DNA of 64,000 nt from assembly GCF_016615955.1 (NCBI RefSeq), contig NZ_CP067113.1, positions 2,852,001 through 2,916,000 of the forward strand, read 5' to 3'. Source of the DNA: Luteimonas sp. MC1750. GTDB taxonomy: Bacteria > Pseudomonadota > Gammaproteobacteria > Xanthomonadales > Xanthomonadaceae. The position numbers and the translations under genes were made by a program. Below, in pieces: positions 22,575 through 30,520 of the stretch. Within the stretch, counting starts at the first letter, position 1, and every line of letters starts with the position of its first letter. The notes beneath the pieces were generated by a model. It saw nothing but the letters and a program-made list of their open reading frames with translations. It made no database searches and was not told where the DNA came from.

Positions 22575-23194
22575 CCCAGCGGCAGTTGCTGCTGCGCGGG
22601 GTCGATCCGGCCCTCGCCGCGCACGATGCGCTTGAACTCGGCGCGGCTCACCGAGACATAGCGCTCGTTGCCGCCGATCTCCACCTGCGGCCCGTCCTGG
22701 ACCGCGTGGCCCTGGTCATCGACGCGCACGGTCATGATCGCCTTGCTGCCGCTGTGGCAGATGGTCTTGATCTCCTGGATCTCGTCGGCCCAGGCCAGCA
22801 GGTAGCGGCTGCCCTCGAACAGCTCGCCGCGGAAGTCGGTGCGCAGCCCGTAGCAGAGCGCCGGCACGCCGAACGCGTCCACCACCTCGGACAGCTGCCA
22901 GACCTGCGGGCGCGACAGGAACTGCGCCTCGTCGACGAGCACGCAGTGCAGGCGGCCACGGGCGTCGATGTCCTCGCGCACCATCGCCTGCAGGTCGTCG
23001 CCCGGCCCGAAGGTGCGGGCCTCGGCCTGCAGCCCGATCCGCGAGGCGACCGTCCCGCGGCCAGCGCGATCGTCCAGGGCCGGCGCCAGGATCAGCACGC
23101 GCATCCCGCGCTCGCGGTAGTTGTGCGCGGACTGCAGCAGGGTGGTGGTCTTCCCCGCATTCATCGCCGAGTAGTAGAAGTAGAGCTTGGCCAT
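22571..23194 (-). CDS. tdk: thymidine kinase
   Basis: A 207-residue type II thymidine kinase of pyrimidine salvage. It has the P-loop [15 protein letters not shown], the [10 protein letters not shown] motif with the catalytic Glu, and the YGLRTDF and GSKAIMTVR segments. Length fits the family. It is convergent with the kinase-TPR gene, ending 8 bp from it. Confidence 0.96.
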   Translation of the reverse strand: MAKLYFYYSAMNAGKTTTLLQSAHNYRERGMRVLILAPALDDRAGRGTVASRIGLQAEARTFGPGDDLQAMVREDIDARGRLHCVLVDEAQFLSRPQVWQLSEVVDAFGVPALCYGLRTDFRGELFEGSRYLLAWADEIQEIKTICHSGSKAIMTVRVDDQGHAVQDGPQVEIGGNERYVSVSRAEFKRIVRGEGRIDPAQQQLPLG

Positions 23195-23288
23195 GGGCGA
23201 AGTTTAAGACCGGCGCGGGTGGGACGGGACCCCGGCCCGGGGCCGCCGCGGCCGATAGAATGGCCGGCCTGCGATTCCCTCCGGCACG

Positions 23289-25265
23289 ATGTCCCTCAAT
23301 CCCCAGCAACAGGCCGCGGTCGCGCACTGCGAAGGTCCCCTGCTCGTCCTCGCCGGCGCCGGCAGCGGCAAGACCCGCGTGATCGTCGAGAAGATGGCGC
23401 ACCTGATCGGCTCCGGGCGCTACCCGGCCAAGCGGATCGCCGCGATCACCTTCACCAACAAGTCGGCGAAGGAAATGCGCGAGCGTGTCGCCAAGCGCAT
23501 CCGAGGCGACGCCGCCGAAGGCCTGACCGTCTCGACCTTCCACGCGCTCGGCCTGCGCATGCTGCAGATCGAGCACGAGCGCGCGGGCCTGCGGCGCGGC
23601 TTCTCGATCTTCGATTCCGACGATTCGATGGCCCAGTTCAAGGACCTGATGCCCGGTGCCAAGCCTGACGCCGTGCAGGCGATGCAGGGCCTGGTGTCGC
23701 GGGCGAAGAACCAGGGGCTGTCGCCGGAGCAGGCGCGCGCGCTGGCGCGCTCCACGCCCGAGCACGAGGCGGCAATGGTGTACGAGCTCTACCAGGCCCG
23801 CCTGGCCGCGTTCAACGCGGTGGATTTCGACGACCTGATCCGGCTGCCGGTGGAGCTGCTGGAAACCCACGAGGACTGCGCGCTGGGCTGGCGCGAGCGC
23901 ATCGGCTACCTGCTGGTCGACGAGTGCCAGGACACCAATGACGCCCAGTACCGGCTGCTCAAGGCCCTGGCCGGCGACAAGGGCAACTTCACCTGCGTGG
24001 GCGACGACGACCAGTCGATCTATGCCTGGCGCGGCGCCAATCCCGAGAACCTGTCGCAGATGGCGCGCGACTATCCGGCGCTGCGGGTGGTGAAGCTCGA
24101 GCAGAACTACCGCTGCTCCAACCGCGTGCTGCGCGCGGCCAACACGCTGATCGCCAACAACCCGCACGAGCACCTGAAGACCCTGTGGAGCGCGCAGGCC
24201 GACGGCGAGCGCATCCGCATCTGGGAGTGCCGCGACGCGGCGCACGAGGCCGAGCGGGTGGCCGCCGAGATCCAGTTCGTCAACGCCGCGCGCAAGGTCG
24301 AGTGGAGCGAGTTCTGCATCCTGTTCCGCAGCAACTACCAGTCGCGCGCGCTGGAGAAGGCGCTGCAGATGCTGCGCGTGCCCTATCACCTGTCCGGCGG
24401 CACCGCCTTCCTCGACCGCGGCGAGGTCAAGGATGCGCTGGCCTGGCTGCGCATGCTGGCCAACCCGGACGACGACGCGGCCTTCCTGCGCGCGGTGCAG
24501 GCGCCCGGCCGCGGCGTGGGCCAGACCACGCTGGCGAAGCTGGCCGAGCTCTCGCGCAACGCCGGCATGCCGATGTCGCGGGCGATCGAGTCGGTCGGGC
24601 TGCTCAAGCAGCTCGCCCCGCGCGCCGCGTCGTCGCTCTCGGCCTTCGCCGACCTGGTCCGCGGACTGCGCGCGGAGGCGTCGCGCCAATCGCCGGCGGA
24701 GCTGGTCCGGGTGCTCAACGAACGCTCCGGCCTGCTCGCCGCGCTGCGCGCGCAGTGCAAGACCGAGGAGATGTTCCGCATCCGCCGCGGCAACCTCGAC
24801 GAGCTGGCCGACTGGTTCGACGGCGCGCGCGGCGGCGCCGGGCCGGGCGAGCTGGCGGCCTCGCTGGCGCTGCTGAGCCACGCCGACAAGGGCGAGCCGG
24901 GCAACCAGGTGCGGCTGATGAGCCTGCACGCGGCCAAGGGCCTGGAATTCCGCTACGTCTTCATCATCGGCGTGGACGACGACACCCTGCCGCACGAGGC
25001 CAGCGTCGAGGAGGGCCGCATCGACGAGGAGCGCCGCCTGCTCTACGTGGGCATTACCCGCGCCAAGGAGCAGCTGTGGCTGTCCTACCCGCGCGAGTCG
25101 CAGCGCTGGGGCGAGCGGCTGAAGCTGGTGCCGAGCCGCTTCCTGGCCGAACTGCCCGCCGCCGAACTGCAGCGCGACGGCGCCGACCCGGTGGCCGATG
25201 CCGCGCGTAAGAAGGAGCGCGCCGACGTCGGCTTCGCCGCGATCCGGGCGATGCTCGAGGGCTGA
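23289..25265 (+). CDS. rep: ATP-dependent DNA helicase Rep
   Basis: A 658-residue superfamily 1A helicase (3'-5'), acting at replication forks. It shows the Q motif LNPQQQAAV, Walker A AGAGSGKTR, motif Ia ITFTNKSAKEM, motif II LVDECQDTN, motif III VGDDDQSIYAWRGA, motif IV LEQNYRC and motif V/VI MSLHAAKGLEF and LYVGITRAKEQL. Length and order match E. coli Rep (673). The start MSLNPQQQA has a good family N-terminus. Confidence 0.96.
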   Translation: MSLNPQQQAAVAHCEGPLLVLAGAGSGKTRVIVEKMAHLIGSGRYPAKRIAAITFTNKSAKEMRERVAKRIRGDAAEGLTVSTFHALGLRMLQIEHERAGLRRGFSIFDSDDSMAQFKDLMPGAKPDAVQAMQGLVSRAKNQGLSPEQARALARSTPEHEAAMVYELYQARLAAFNAVDFDDLIRLPVELLETHEDCALGWRERIGYLLVDECQDTNDAQYRLLKALAGDKGNFTCVGDDDQSIYAWRGANPENLSQMARDYPALRVVKLEQNYRCSNRVLRAANTLIANNPHEHLKTLWSAQADGERIRIWECRDAAHEAERVAAEIQFVNAARKVEWSEFCILFRSNYQSRALEKALQMLRVPYHLSGGTAFLDRGEVKDALAWLRMLANPDDDAAFLRAVQAPGRGVGQTTLAKLAELSRNAGMPMSRAIESVGLLKQLAPRAASSLSAFADLVRGLRAEASRQSPAELVRVLNERSGLLAALRAQCKTEEMFRIRRGNLDELADWFDGARGGAGPGELAASLALLSHADKGEPGNQVRLMSLHAAKGLEFRYVFIIGVDDDTLPHEASVEEGRIDEERRLLYVGITRAKEQLWLSYPRESQRWGERLKLVPSRFLAELPAAELQRDGADPVADAARKKERADVGFAAIRAMLEG

Positions 25266-25292
25266 CCGCCGCGCCCGCCGCTGCCCTCCGCG

Positions 25293-25388
25293 CCCCTGTA
25301 GGAGCAGCTATAGCTGCGATGCGATTTCCTGCGAGCGATCGCGCGGGTCTTGGCACCACGATCGCAGCTATAGCTGCTCCTACAGGGG
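25293..25388. repeat. REP-like inverted repeat, compensated variant
   Basis: The left arm CCCCTGTAGGAGCAGCTATA (25293-25312, continuing GCTGCGAT) is mirrored by an inverted copy ending TGCTCCTACAGGGG at 25388. This copy has AGCTATAGCT where the others have GGCTACAGCC, and both arms carry the change, so pairing is kept. Confidence 0.9.
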
Positions 25389-25486
25389 CGCTGGCAGCCG
25401 GGGCGGTGGCGGCCAGGGGCGGTGGCGGGCCGGGACTCCTGGGCGCTCGGATAGACTTGGGACCGTTTCCGCACACGGTGTCCGCC

Positions 25487-26407
25487 ATGCGCCTGCAGTC
25501 GTCCCCGAACTCCCTCCGTGCCGCCACGCTGCTGGCCGCGGCCCTGGCGCTGGCCGGCTGCCGCAGCCTGCCGGTCGACGGCACCACCCCCGCGCCCCAC
25601 GCCGGGGCAGCGTCCTCCGCCGCCGTCCCGGCCGACGACAACCTCAACGCGGTGCTCTGGGTGCAGCGCTCGGTGGAATACCGCGCGCTTTCGGAGTCGG
25701 TGTTCCGCGCCGCCACCGAGCGCCTCGACGCGGCACTGGCCGACCGCTCCTGGGACGCCCTGGTCGCCGCCGAGCGCAGCGCCGCCGGTGACGCCTCGAA
25801 CCTGCCGCCGGCGGTGATCCTCGACATCGACGAGACCGTGCTCGACAACTCCGCCTACCAGGCGCGCCTGGTCGTCGACGGCCAGGAGTTCTCGGATCCC
25901 GCGTGGGATGCCTGGGTCGAGGAGCGCAAGGCGATCCCGGTTCCCGGCGCCCTCGACTTCACCCGCGCGGCGGCGGCCAAGGGCATCACGGTGTTCTACA
26001 TCTCCAACCGCAGCACGGCGCTGAGCGGAGCGACGCTGGACAACCTGCGCAGCCAGGGGCTGCCGGTCCAGCATGGAGAGGTGTTCCTCGGCCTGGGCCT
26101 GGACGTGCCCGGCTGCGAGCAGGCGGGATCTGGCAAGACCTGTCGCCGGCAGCTGGTGGGGCGCACGCACCGCGTGCTCATGCAGTTCGGCGACCAGCTG
26201 GGCGACTTCGTCCAGGCGGGCGCGAACACGCCGGCGCAGCACGCCGCCCTGCATGCCGACCATCGCGACTGGTTCGGGGCGCGCTGGTGGGTGCTGCCGA
26301 ACCCGACCTACGGCAGCTGGGAATCCGCGGCGTTCGACAATGCGCGGTCGCTTCCCCGGGACTCCCGGCGCGCGCGGAAGCGTGGAGCCCTGCGCACTGA
26401 TCGCTAG
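25487..26407 (+). CDS. class B-like acid phosphatase lipoprotein, HAD superfamily
   Basis: A 306-residue protein related to lipoprotein e(P4). A signal peptide with lipobox LALAGC suggests lipidation at Cys24 or so. The HAD motif I is VILDIDETVLDNSAYQ (nucleophile Asp and DxDET). Motif II is ITVFYISNRS, and the QFGDQLGDF segment provides the acidic motif. It is likely an outer-membrane or periplasmic nucleotide phosphatase. The frame is open upstream through the repeat; the ATG at 25487 begins the signal peptide. Confidence 0.88.
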   Translation: MRLQSSPNSLRAATLLAAALALAGCRSLPVDGTTPAPHAGAASSAAVPADDNLNAVLWVQRSVEYRALSESVFRAATERLDAALADRSWDALVAAERSAAGDASNLPPAVILDIDETVLDNSAYQARLVVDGQEFSDPAWDAWVEERKAIPVPGALDFTRAAAAKGITVFYISNRSTALSGATLDNLRSQGLPVQHGEVFLGLGLDVPGCEQAGSGKTCRRQLVGRTHRVLMQFGDQLGDFVQAGANTPAQHAALHADHRDWFGARWWVLPNPTYGSWESAAFDNARSLPRDSRRARKRGALRTDR

Positions 26408-26513
26408 TCAATTCAATCAGATAGACGCGTACTCCTCAGGTATTGCATAAGGATTCGCCCGGCGGTAGGCTGGGCGCGCCACAACATAGTCCTCCGGCTT
26501 CGGCCGGTTTTCA

Positions 26514-26541
26514 CGGGAGGCCCCTCGGCCTCCCGTTTTTT
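26514..26541 (+). terminator. rho-independent terminator upstream of the T3SS region
   Basis: CGGGAGGCC / GGCCTCCCG stem with a CCTC loop, followed by TTTTTTAT. It separates the phosphatase gene from the first T3SS-region gene and isolates that gene's own promoter. Confidence 0.9.
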
Positions 26542-26561
26542 ATGCCCGAAGCCCGGCCGAC

Positions 26562-26577
26562 CTCGGGTTGACCCGAG
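26562..26577 (+). promoter_or_regulatory. T3SS palindromic box, copy 1
   Basis: CTCGGGTTGACCCGAG is a palindrome extended by C...G on each side. It ends 78 nt before the ATG at 26656. A -10-like TACCGT follows after 23 nt (26601-26606). Five similar copies lie in the T3SS region. Confidence 0.6.
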
Positions 26578-26655
26578 GCTGCAGTCCGGGACGACAGCGC
26601 CTACCGTGTGTTGGGAACAACGGGGGGTTGCCGCCCACGCAGCTGCGAGGCACCG

Positions 26656-28086
26656 ATGTCCATCATCGACAGGGTCATCAGCAATCTGCCCGGCCCCTTG
26701 GGCAAGGGGCCCGCGGGCCTGCCTGCGCCGCACAACATGTCCTGGGGCAGCCCGCACGAGCAGGCACACCGGGGCGAAGGCCACAGGGGCTTCCCGGGTC
26801 GTCCCGAACCCGGCGCGCGCGGCCAGGGCCCCGATGGCCTCGGCCCGCCCGGACTGCTGCGCCAGGGCGGGCCAATACCGGGCCCGCCGCCAGGACTCGC
26901 ACCCGCGCCTCCCGGCATGCCGCCGGGCGTCGAGCGACCGGCTGGCACCGGCTGGGGTCCCGGCCCGGAACGCCCGCAGGGGCCCGGCAACCCGGCGCCC
27001 GGCGCGGAGCGCCCCAACGGCAGCGGCTGGGATGCCGGAAGGCCCGGTCCCGGTGCGCCCGCGCCTGCGCCCGGCCAGGGCGGCGAACGCCCGCTGCCGC
27101 TGGCACCGGGACAGGTGATCCGCGACGTGCTGGGCGGCCCCCGTCAGGTGCCCGTGCACCAGCCGGTGGTACCGCAAGGCCCGCAGGTCCCGGGCTCGCC
27201 ACAAGCCGGCGCCCCCGGACAGGGCGGCCTGGCGAATGGCCTGCTGGCGGGCGCGGCGACTCCGATGTCGGCGCAGCAGCTGGCCCAGCCGGCGCAGGTG
27301 CCACTGCCCGCTACCCCGCGCGCGGATGCCGGCGCTCCCCAGGCCACAGCCCAGCGCGCGGACGTGTCGGCCCAGGGCGCCCAGGTCGCACCGGGCATGC
27401 GCGCGGACGCGGCCCAGCTGGCGGCGCGGCCGGCCGATGTCGGACTGGTCCCGCGCACGCAGGACCCCGGCCTGGCCAACCTGCAGCGGTCTGCCACAGC
27501 ACCCGCGGCGGCAGCGACCACCGCCGCTGCAGCGACGGGGCACGGCGCCACCCAGGCTTCGGCGACCACCGCGGCCACCCTGGCCAGTGCGGCGGCAGCC
27601 GCCACCATCGCCGGCAGCACCATGGCCAGCGCACTGCCCGCGGCCGCGCAGGCGGCGGAGGCCCGCGCTGCCGCCAACCCGCTGGCGGTGAACGACCGTG
27701 GCCTGCCGGTCCGGCCCGATGCCGCCGGCTACACCGGCGAAGGCCCGCAGCGACGCGGCCTCGACCGGCGTCCACGCGTGCTCGAGGGCGGACTGTCGTC
27801 GCTGCTCGTGGCCCTCGGTGCCCAGGGGCACACGGGTGCATCCGGTCGTGACCCCGCCGCGGTCGAGCGCGAACTGCGCGAGGCGACGATGCAGTGGCTG
27901 TTCTGGCTGCTGGCGATCATCGCCTACGGCTGCCTCGGCTTCGCGATCGTCGCGTTGCTCCCGGTGGGCGGGCAGGTGCTCGGCGACTCGGCGCGCACCT
28001 GGACCGGCGGCTCCGCGCTGGTCGGCCTGCTGACCGCCGCGGTCGCCTGGCTGCTGGCGAAGAGGCTGGGCGCGCGGCGCCCTTGA
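26656..28086 (+). CDS. Pro/Gly/Ala-rich protein with two C-terminal membrane helices, T3SS-associated
   Basis: A 476-residue protein; I do not recognise a family. Residues 1-160 are extremely rich in Pro, Gly and Arg (for example PGPPPGLAPAPPGMPPG), and residues 160-390 are rich in Ala, Gln and Thr. Two hydrophobic segments close the protein: about 412-436 (WLFWLLAIIAYGCLGFAIVALL) and about 452-470 (ALVGLLTAAVAWLLAKRL). There is no signal peptide. The start at MSIIDRVISNLPG is preferred over an in-frame ATG 48 bp upstream, which would shorten the leader after the candidate promoter. A palindromic T3SS box precedes it. Disordered N-terminus plus a late hairpin of helices is compatible with a T3SS translocator or membrane-inserting effector; this is speculative. 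Confidence 0.6.
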   Translation: MSIIDRVISNLPGPLGKGPAGLPAPHNMSWGSPHEQAHRGEGHRGFPGRPEPGARGQGPDGLGPPGLLRQGGPIPGPPPGLAPAPPGMPPGVERPAGTGWGPGPERPQGPGNPAPGAERPNGSGWDAGRPGPGAPAPAPGQGGERPLPLAPGQVIRDVLGGPRQVPVHQPVVPQGPQVPGSPQAGAPGQGGLANGLLAGAATPMSAQQLAQPAQVPLPATPRADAGAPQATAQRADVSAQGAQVAPGMRADAAQLAARPADVGLVPRTQDPGLANLQRSATAPAAAATTAAAATGHGATQASATTAATLASAAAAATIAGSTMASALPAAAQAAEARAAANPLAVNDRGLPVRPDAAGYTGEGPQRRGLDRRPRVLEGGLSSLLVALGAQGHTGASGRDPAAVERELREATMQWLFWLLAIIAYGCLGFAIVALLPVGGQVLGDSARTWTGGSALVGLLTAAVAWLLAKRLGARRP

Positions 28087-28145
28087 GTGCCCGCGTTGCG
28101 CCATATGCCGTTGCACCACGTCGCGCGCCCGGTTCCCCGGACGAG

Positions 28146-28796
28146 ATGACCATGCCCGCAGTGAAGTTCCGCATGCTCCCGCTTGCCCTCGCCCTGGTGC
28201 TGGGTGCCTGCCACGGGAGCGATGCCAGTCCCCGGTTCCCGTCGACCGCCTACGAAGGCCGCGTCGACGTGGTGGTCGACCCGCCCGGCGGCCGCGCCTA
28301 CGACGAGCGTGGCCGCGGCACGGCGCGCTTCGTCCCCGGCAGCGGCGGGGCCATGAAGCTCAGCGTGATCGGCGCGATCTCAGACCCGCAAGGCGATGCC
28401 GGCCTCGAACTCGACGGAAAGCTGACCCCGGCGGGGGGCTGGAGCGGCCGGATGGGGGACGTCCGGGTGGACATCGACCGCCAAGGCCGGATCCGCGGCG
28501 GCGGCGATGCGCATCCACTGGCGTACACCGTGACCGGCGAGGTGTCGGACGCGGCCTTCGACATGGTCGTCGTGGTCGAGCTGCTCGAACCCAACGCCGG
28601 GGGCCTGCCGCGCGGAACCCGGCTGCGCTTCACCTACGATCTCCAACAACCAGGCCGCAGGGCGACAGAGCCCCGCAAGCGCGCACGCCGCGCCGACCTG
28701 GAGAACTGCCGGAACGTGGCCTACGAGGTCCGGCCGGTTCCCGATCCCGCCGGCGGCACGCTGGTGATGCGCCGGATGCCGGTCTGCCGGGACTAG
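28146..28796 (+). CDS. hypothetical lipoprotein
   Basis: A 216-residue protein with signal peptide and lipobox LALVLGACHG. The mature part is beta-rich with repeated Gly/Asp turns (VDVVVDPPGGRAYDERGRG, DVRVDIDRQGRIRGGG) and a C-terminal cysteine pair (LENCRNVAYEV, MPVCRD) that could form a disulfide. No family recognised. It lies 59 bp after the Pro/Gly-rich gene. Whether it belongs to the T3SS region or only borders it is unclear. Confidence 0.7.
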   Translation: MTMPAVKFRMLPLALALVLGACHGSDASPRFPSTAYEGRVDVVVDPPGGRAYDERGRGTARFVPGSGGAMKLSVIGAISDPQGDAGLELDGKLTPAGGWSGRMGDVRVDIDRQGRIRGGGDAHPLAYTVTGEVSDAAFDMVVVVELLEPNAGGLPRGTRLRFTYDLQQPGRRATEPRKRARRADLENCRNVAYEVRPVPDPAGGTLVMRRMPVCRD

Positions 28797-28827
28797 AGAC
28801 GCGTCGCCTGGTTGGCAAACGCCGTGC

Positions 28828-28910
28828 GGCGGGACGTTTGGCGGGACGTTTTGCCGGGCGTTTTGCCGGGCGTTTGGGGGGCGCTTGGAGGGGCGCTTGG
28901 CGGGCTGCTT
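28828..28910. repeat. degenerate 11-13 bp tandem repeat
   Basis: Seven successive units follow GGCGGGACGTTT: 28828-28839, 28840-28852, 28853-28864, 28865-28875, 28876-28886, 28887-28898 and 28899-28910. They drift from GGCGGGACGTTT through GCCGGGCGTTTT to GGAGGGGCGCTT. No convincing coding frame uses them. Confidence 0.75.
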
Positions 28911-28918
28911 CGCGGTGC

Positions 28919-29012
28919 TGCGGTGCGATGCCTGCTGCCGCTCATGTCCCCCGGCTTCGGCCTGCGGCCGAAGCCTCCTCCTTGACTTCCCGTCAGCAGG
29001 CATCGCACCGCA
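28919..29012. repeat. palindromic hairpin repeat, left copy
   Basis: TGCGGTGCGATGCCTGCTG (28919-28937) is mirrored perfectly by 28994-29012. The inner 70 bp (28931-29000, bounded by CCTGCTG/CAGCAGG) recurs inverted at 29214-29285. An internal hairpin GGCTTCGGCC...GGCCGAAGCC lies at its centre. Confidence 0.8.
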
Positions 29013-29093
29013 GTCCGGATCGGTTCGGCCGCTGGACGCTGCGCGCAGGCGCAGGGCGCAGCACGAATGATCGCCACGGCGCCCGGCTTGATT

Positions 29094-29208
29094 CTTGTGC
29101 GGTGCACGCGCAGCCCTGCAGCGCTTTGGCTCTCCTGCGGAATTCCCCGCGGCCCTGCATTGCTTTGGCTCTTGCGCGGCGCACCCGGAGCCCTGCATCG
29201 CTTTGGCG
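29094..29208 (+). repeat. three tandem 38-39 bp repeats
   Basis: Units 29094-29131, 29132-29170 and 29171-29208 each end in GCCCTGCA-NN-GCTTTGGC. Units 1 and 3 are closest (CTTGYGCGGYGCAC...). They lie between the two inverted hairpin elements. The 28797-29416 interval, 620 bp, contains only these repeats and a terminator; I see no gene. Confidence 0.75.
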
Positions 29209-29213
29209 CGTGG

Positions 29214-29285
29214 CCTGCTGACGGGAAGTCAAGGAGGAGAGGCCGGCCCGGCGGGCCGGCATCGGGGGACATGAGCGGCAGCAGG
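29214..29285. repeat. palindromic hairpin repeat, right copy (inverted)
   Basis: This is the inverted copy of 28931-29000. The outer 26 and 23 bp are identical, starting CCTGCTGACGGGAAGTCAAG and ending GGACATGAGCGGCAGCAGG. The central hairpin is entirely different (GGCCGGCCCGGCGGGCCGGC versus GCTTCGGCCGCAGGCCGAAGC in the same orientation). Confidence 0.8.
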
Positions 29286-29371
29286 CCATGCGTCAAAGCG
29301 CCGCGGCGTTGCAACGAGCGCTGCCCCTGGCGCTGCACCCGGCGTTGCCTCCATCTACGAAAAACAGGCCA

Positions 29372-29406
29372 AAAAAAACGCCCTGCCGAAGCAGGGCGTT
29401 TTCTGT
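29372..29406 (-). terminator. strong bidirectional terminator of the 105-residue protein gene
   Basis: AACGCCCTGC / GCAGGGCGTT stem with a GAA-type loop, flanked by A8 on the left and TTTT on the right. On the minus strand it gives a GC stem followed by eight T residues, 12 bp beyond the stop at 29417. Confidence 0.92.
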
Positions 29407-29416
29407 CCGGGGCCGC

Positions 29417-29734
29417 TTACTGCTTGCGGGCCACCGAGGCGTTGCCTTCACCGATGGTCTTGATCACGGTGCTCACGGTTTCCATGAACATCTTGAAGAC
29501 CTGGCTCATCGCGGTCAGCTCGGCGTTGAGCTCGTTGATGTTGTCGGCTTCGGGACCGGCGGTATCGATCTCCTTGGCCTTGGCGACGATTTCCTCGCCC
29601 ATCTTGTCGGCGATCTTGCCGAGGACCTGGGCCAGGGCGATCAGCCAGCCGCCGCCGCGGGCGGACGCCAGCTGGGCCTCGGCCTCGCGCATGGTGGTGG
29701 CGTTTGCAACGAAAGAGGTGATGTCGACAGCCAT
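29417..29734 (-). CDS. small helical T3SS-associated protein, filament- or needle-like
   Basis: A 105-residue, cysteine-free, all-helical protein without signal peptide. It has an amphipathic helix with GGWLIALAQVLGKIADKMGE, a turn (DTAGPEADNINELN) and a long C-terminal amphipathic helix ending VIKTIGEGNASVARKQ. Helix-turn-helix with a conserved C-terminal helix is the architecture of T3SS needles and EspA/SseB-type filaments. It is longer than typical needles (about 80). It has its own leader with a GGAGAAA ribosome site and a strong terminator, as expected for an abundant secreted subunit. Identity as tip filament, needle or substrate is open. Confidence 0.55.
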   Translation of the reverse strand: MAVDITSFVANATTMREAEAQLASARGGGWLIALAQVLGKIADKMGEEIVAKAKEIDTAGPEADNINELNAELTAMSQVFKMFMETVSTVIKTIGEGNASVARKQ

Positions 29735-29781
29735 GATGTTTCTCCGATTCGAGTTGGTGTGTGCGTTGGATCAGGGGTGGG

Positions 29782-30402
29782 TCAGCTCCAGCCCTGGCCC
29801 GGTGGCCCGCGCAACCGCCTCGACCTCGAATTCACCGTATCGGCGCGCAGCGGCGACTCTGTCGTCCTGTCCGGTGCCGCGGCACCGGGGACACGTGCCG
29901 CCGCCGGTTCCTGCCCGGCTTTGCTGGCCTGGCGGAACCACTCCAGCGCCTTCTCCTGGCCTTCGGCCTCGACGCGGCGACTGAACTCCATCGCAAGCCG
30001 CGACTCACGCCGCTGCAGTGGAGCCAGTGCCTCGTTGAGCGAACGGATCAGGTGGTCGGCTTCGCCCTGTTCGACGAATCCGCCCTGGAGCAGCATCTCG
30101 ACCGTCTCGCGCCAGGTCGACGCGTCGAAGGCGTCGGACGCCGCCGCCGAGGGCGACGAGGCCGAATCCTGCAGCGCCTGTTCGAAGACCCGCGCCAGTT
30201 CCTCGCGGTCGTCATGGCCGAGGCTGCCTTCCTGCTGCAGCAACTCCTGGAACTGGCCGAGCAGCGCCTGCCCCGCCGTCTCCGCGGAAGCGCCGGCCTC
30301 GACCTGCGCCCGCTCGCCACCACGCTGCTGGCTCCTGGCCATCAGCTCGCCTGGCGTGAGCGCGCGGCGGGACGGCTTCATCGGGGGCGGTTGGCCTTGC
30401 AT
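29782..30402 (-). CDS. T3SS-region protein of unknown function, paralogue of the 30521-30823 product
   Basis: A 206-residue hydrophilic, helical protein, MQGQPPPMKPSRRALTPGEL.... Residues about 100-170 (GFVEQGEADHLIRSLNEALA, then LAMEFSRRVEAEGQEKALEW) align with the neighbouring 100-residue protein. The shared pattern is E-[YF]-x-RRV-x3-G-x3-A-x2-W-x-R-x-A. The C-terminal 50 residues are Pro/Ala/Arg-rich. A palindromic T3SS box lies 77 nt upstream of this start, with a -10-like GAAGCT 23 nt after it. No known domain; a chaperone or regulator of secretion is possible. Confidence 0.65.
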   Translation of the reverse strand: MQGQPPPMKPSRRALTPGELMARSQQRGGERAQVEAGASAETAGQALLGQFQELLQQEGSLGHDDREELARVFEQALQDSASSPSAAASDAFDASTWRETVEMLLQGGFVEQGEADHLIRSLNEALAPLQRRESRLAMEFSRRVEAEGQEKALEWFRQASKAGQEPAAARVPGAAAPDRTTESPLRADTVNSRSRRLRGPPGQGWS

Positions 30403-30479
30403 GTCGTGGCGGGATCCTGCGTTGAAGGGGCGTTGGATCGTGTGGCTTGCAGCTTCGCGTGGGCCGGGCCGGTGGACAA

Positions 30480-30495
30480 CTGGGGCCGACCCTAG
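30480..30495 (-). promoter_or_regulatory. T3SS palindromic box, copy 2
   Basis: On the minus strand the box reads CTAGGGTCGGCCCCAG. It ends 77 nt before the start at 30402, and GAAGCT (30451-30456, minus) lies 23 nt downstream. Flanking bases also match copy 6 (GCGCG upstream, AG[TG]TG downstream). Confidence 0.55.
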
Positions 30496-30520
30496 GACCG
30501 GCGCGCAATCGCTGCCGGGA

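Noticed and set aside
29094..29208. Possible CRISPR array
   Set aside because: There are only three adjacent units of 38-39 bp with no unique spacers of uniform length and no cas genes in the window.
28793..29338. Open frames on both strands across the repeat block
   Set aside because: They consist of translated tandem and inverted repeats (for example PPNARQNARQNVPPNVPP), have no consistent ribosome site, and end inside a terminator region.
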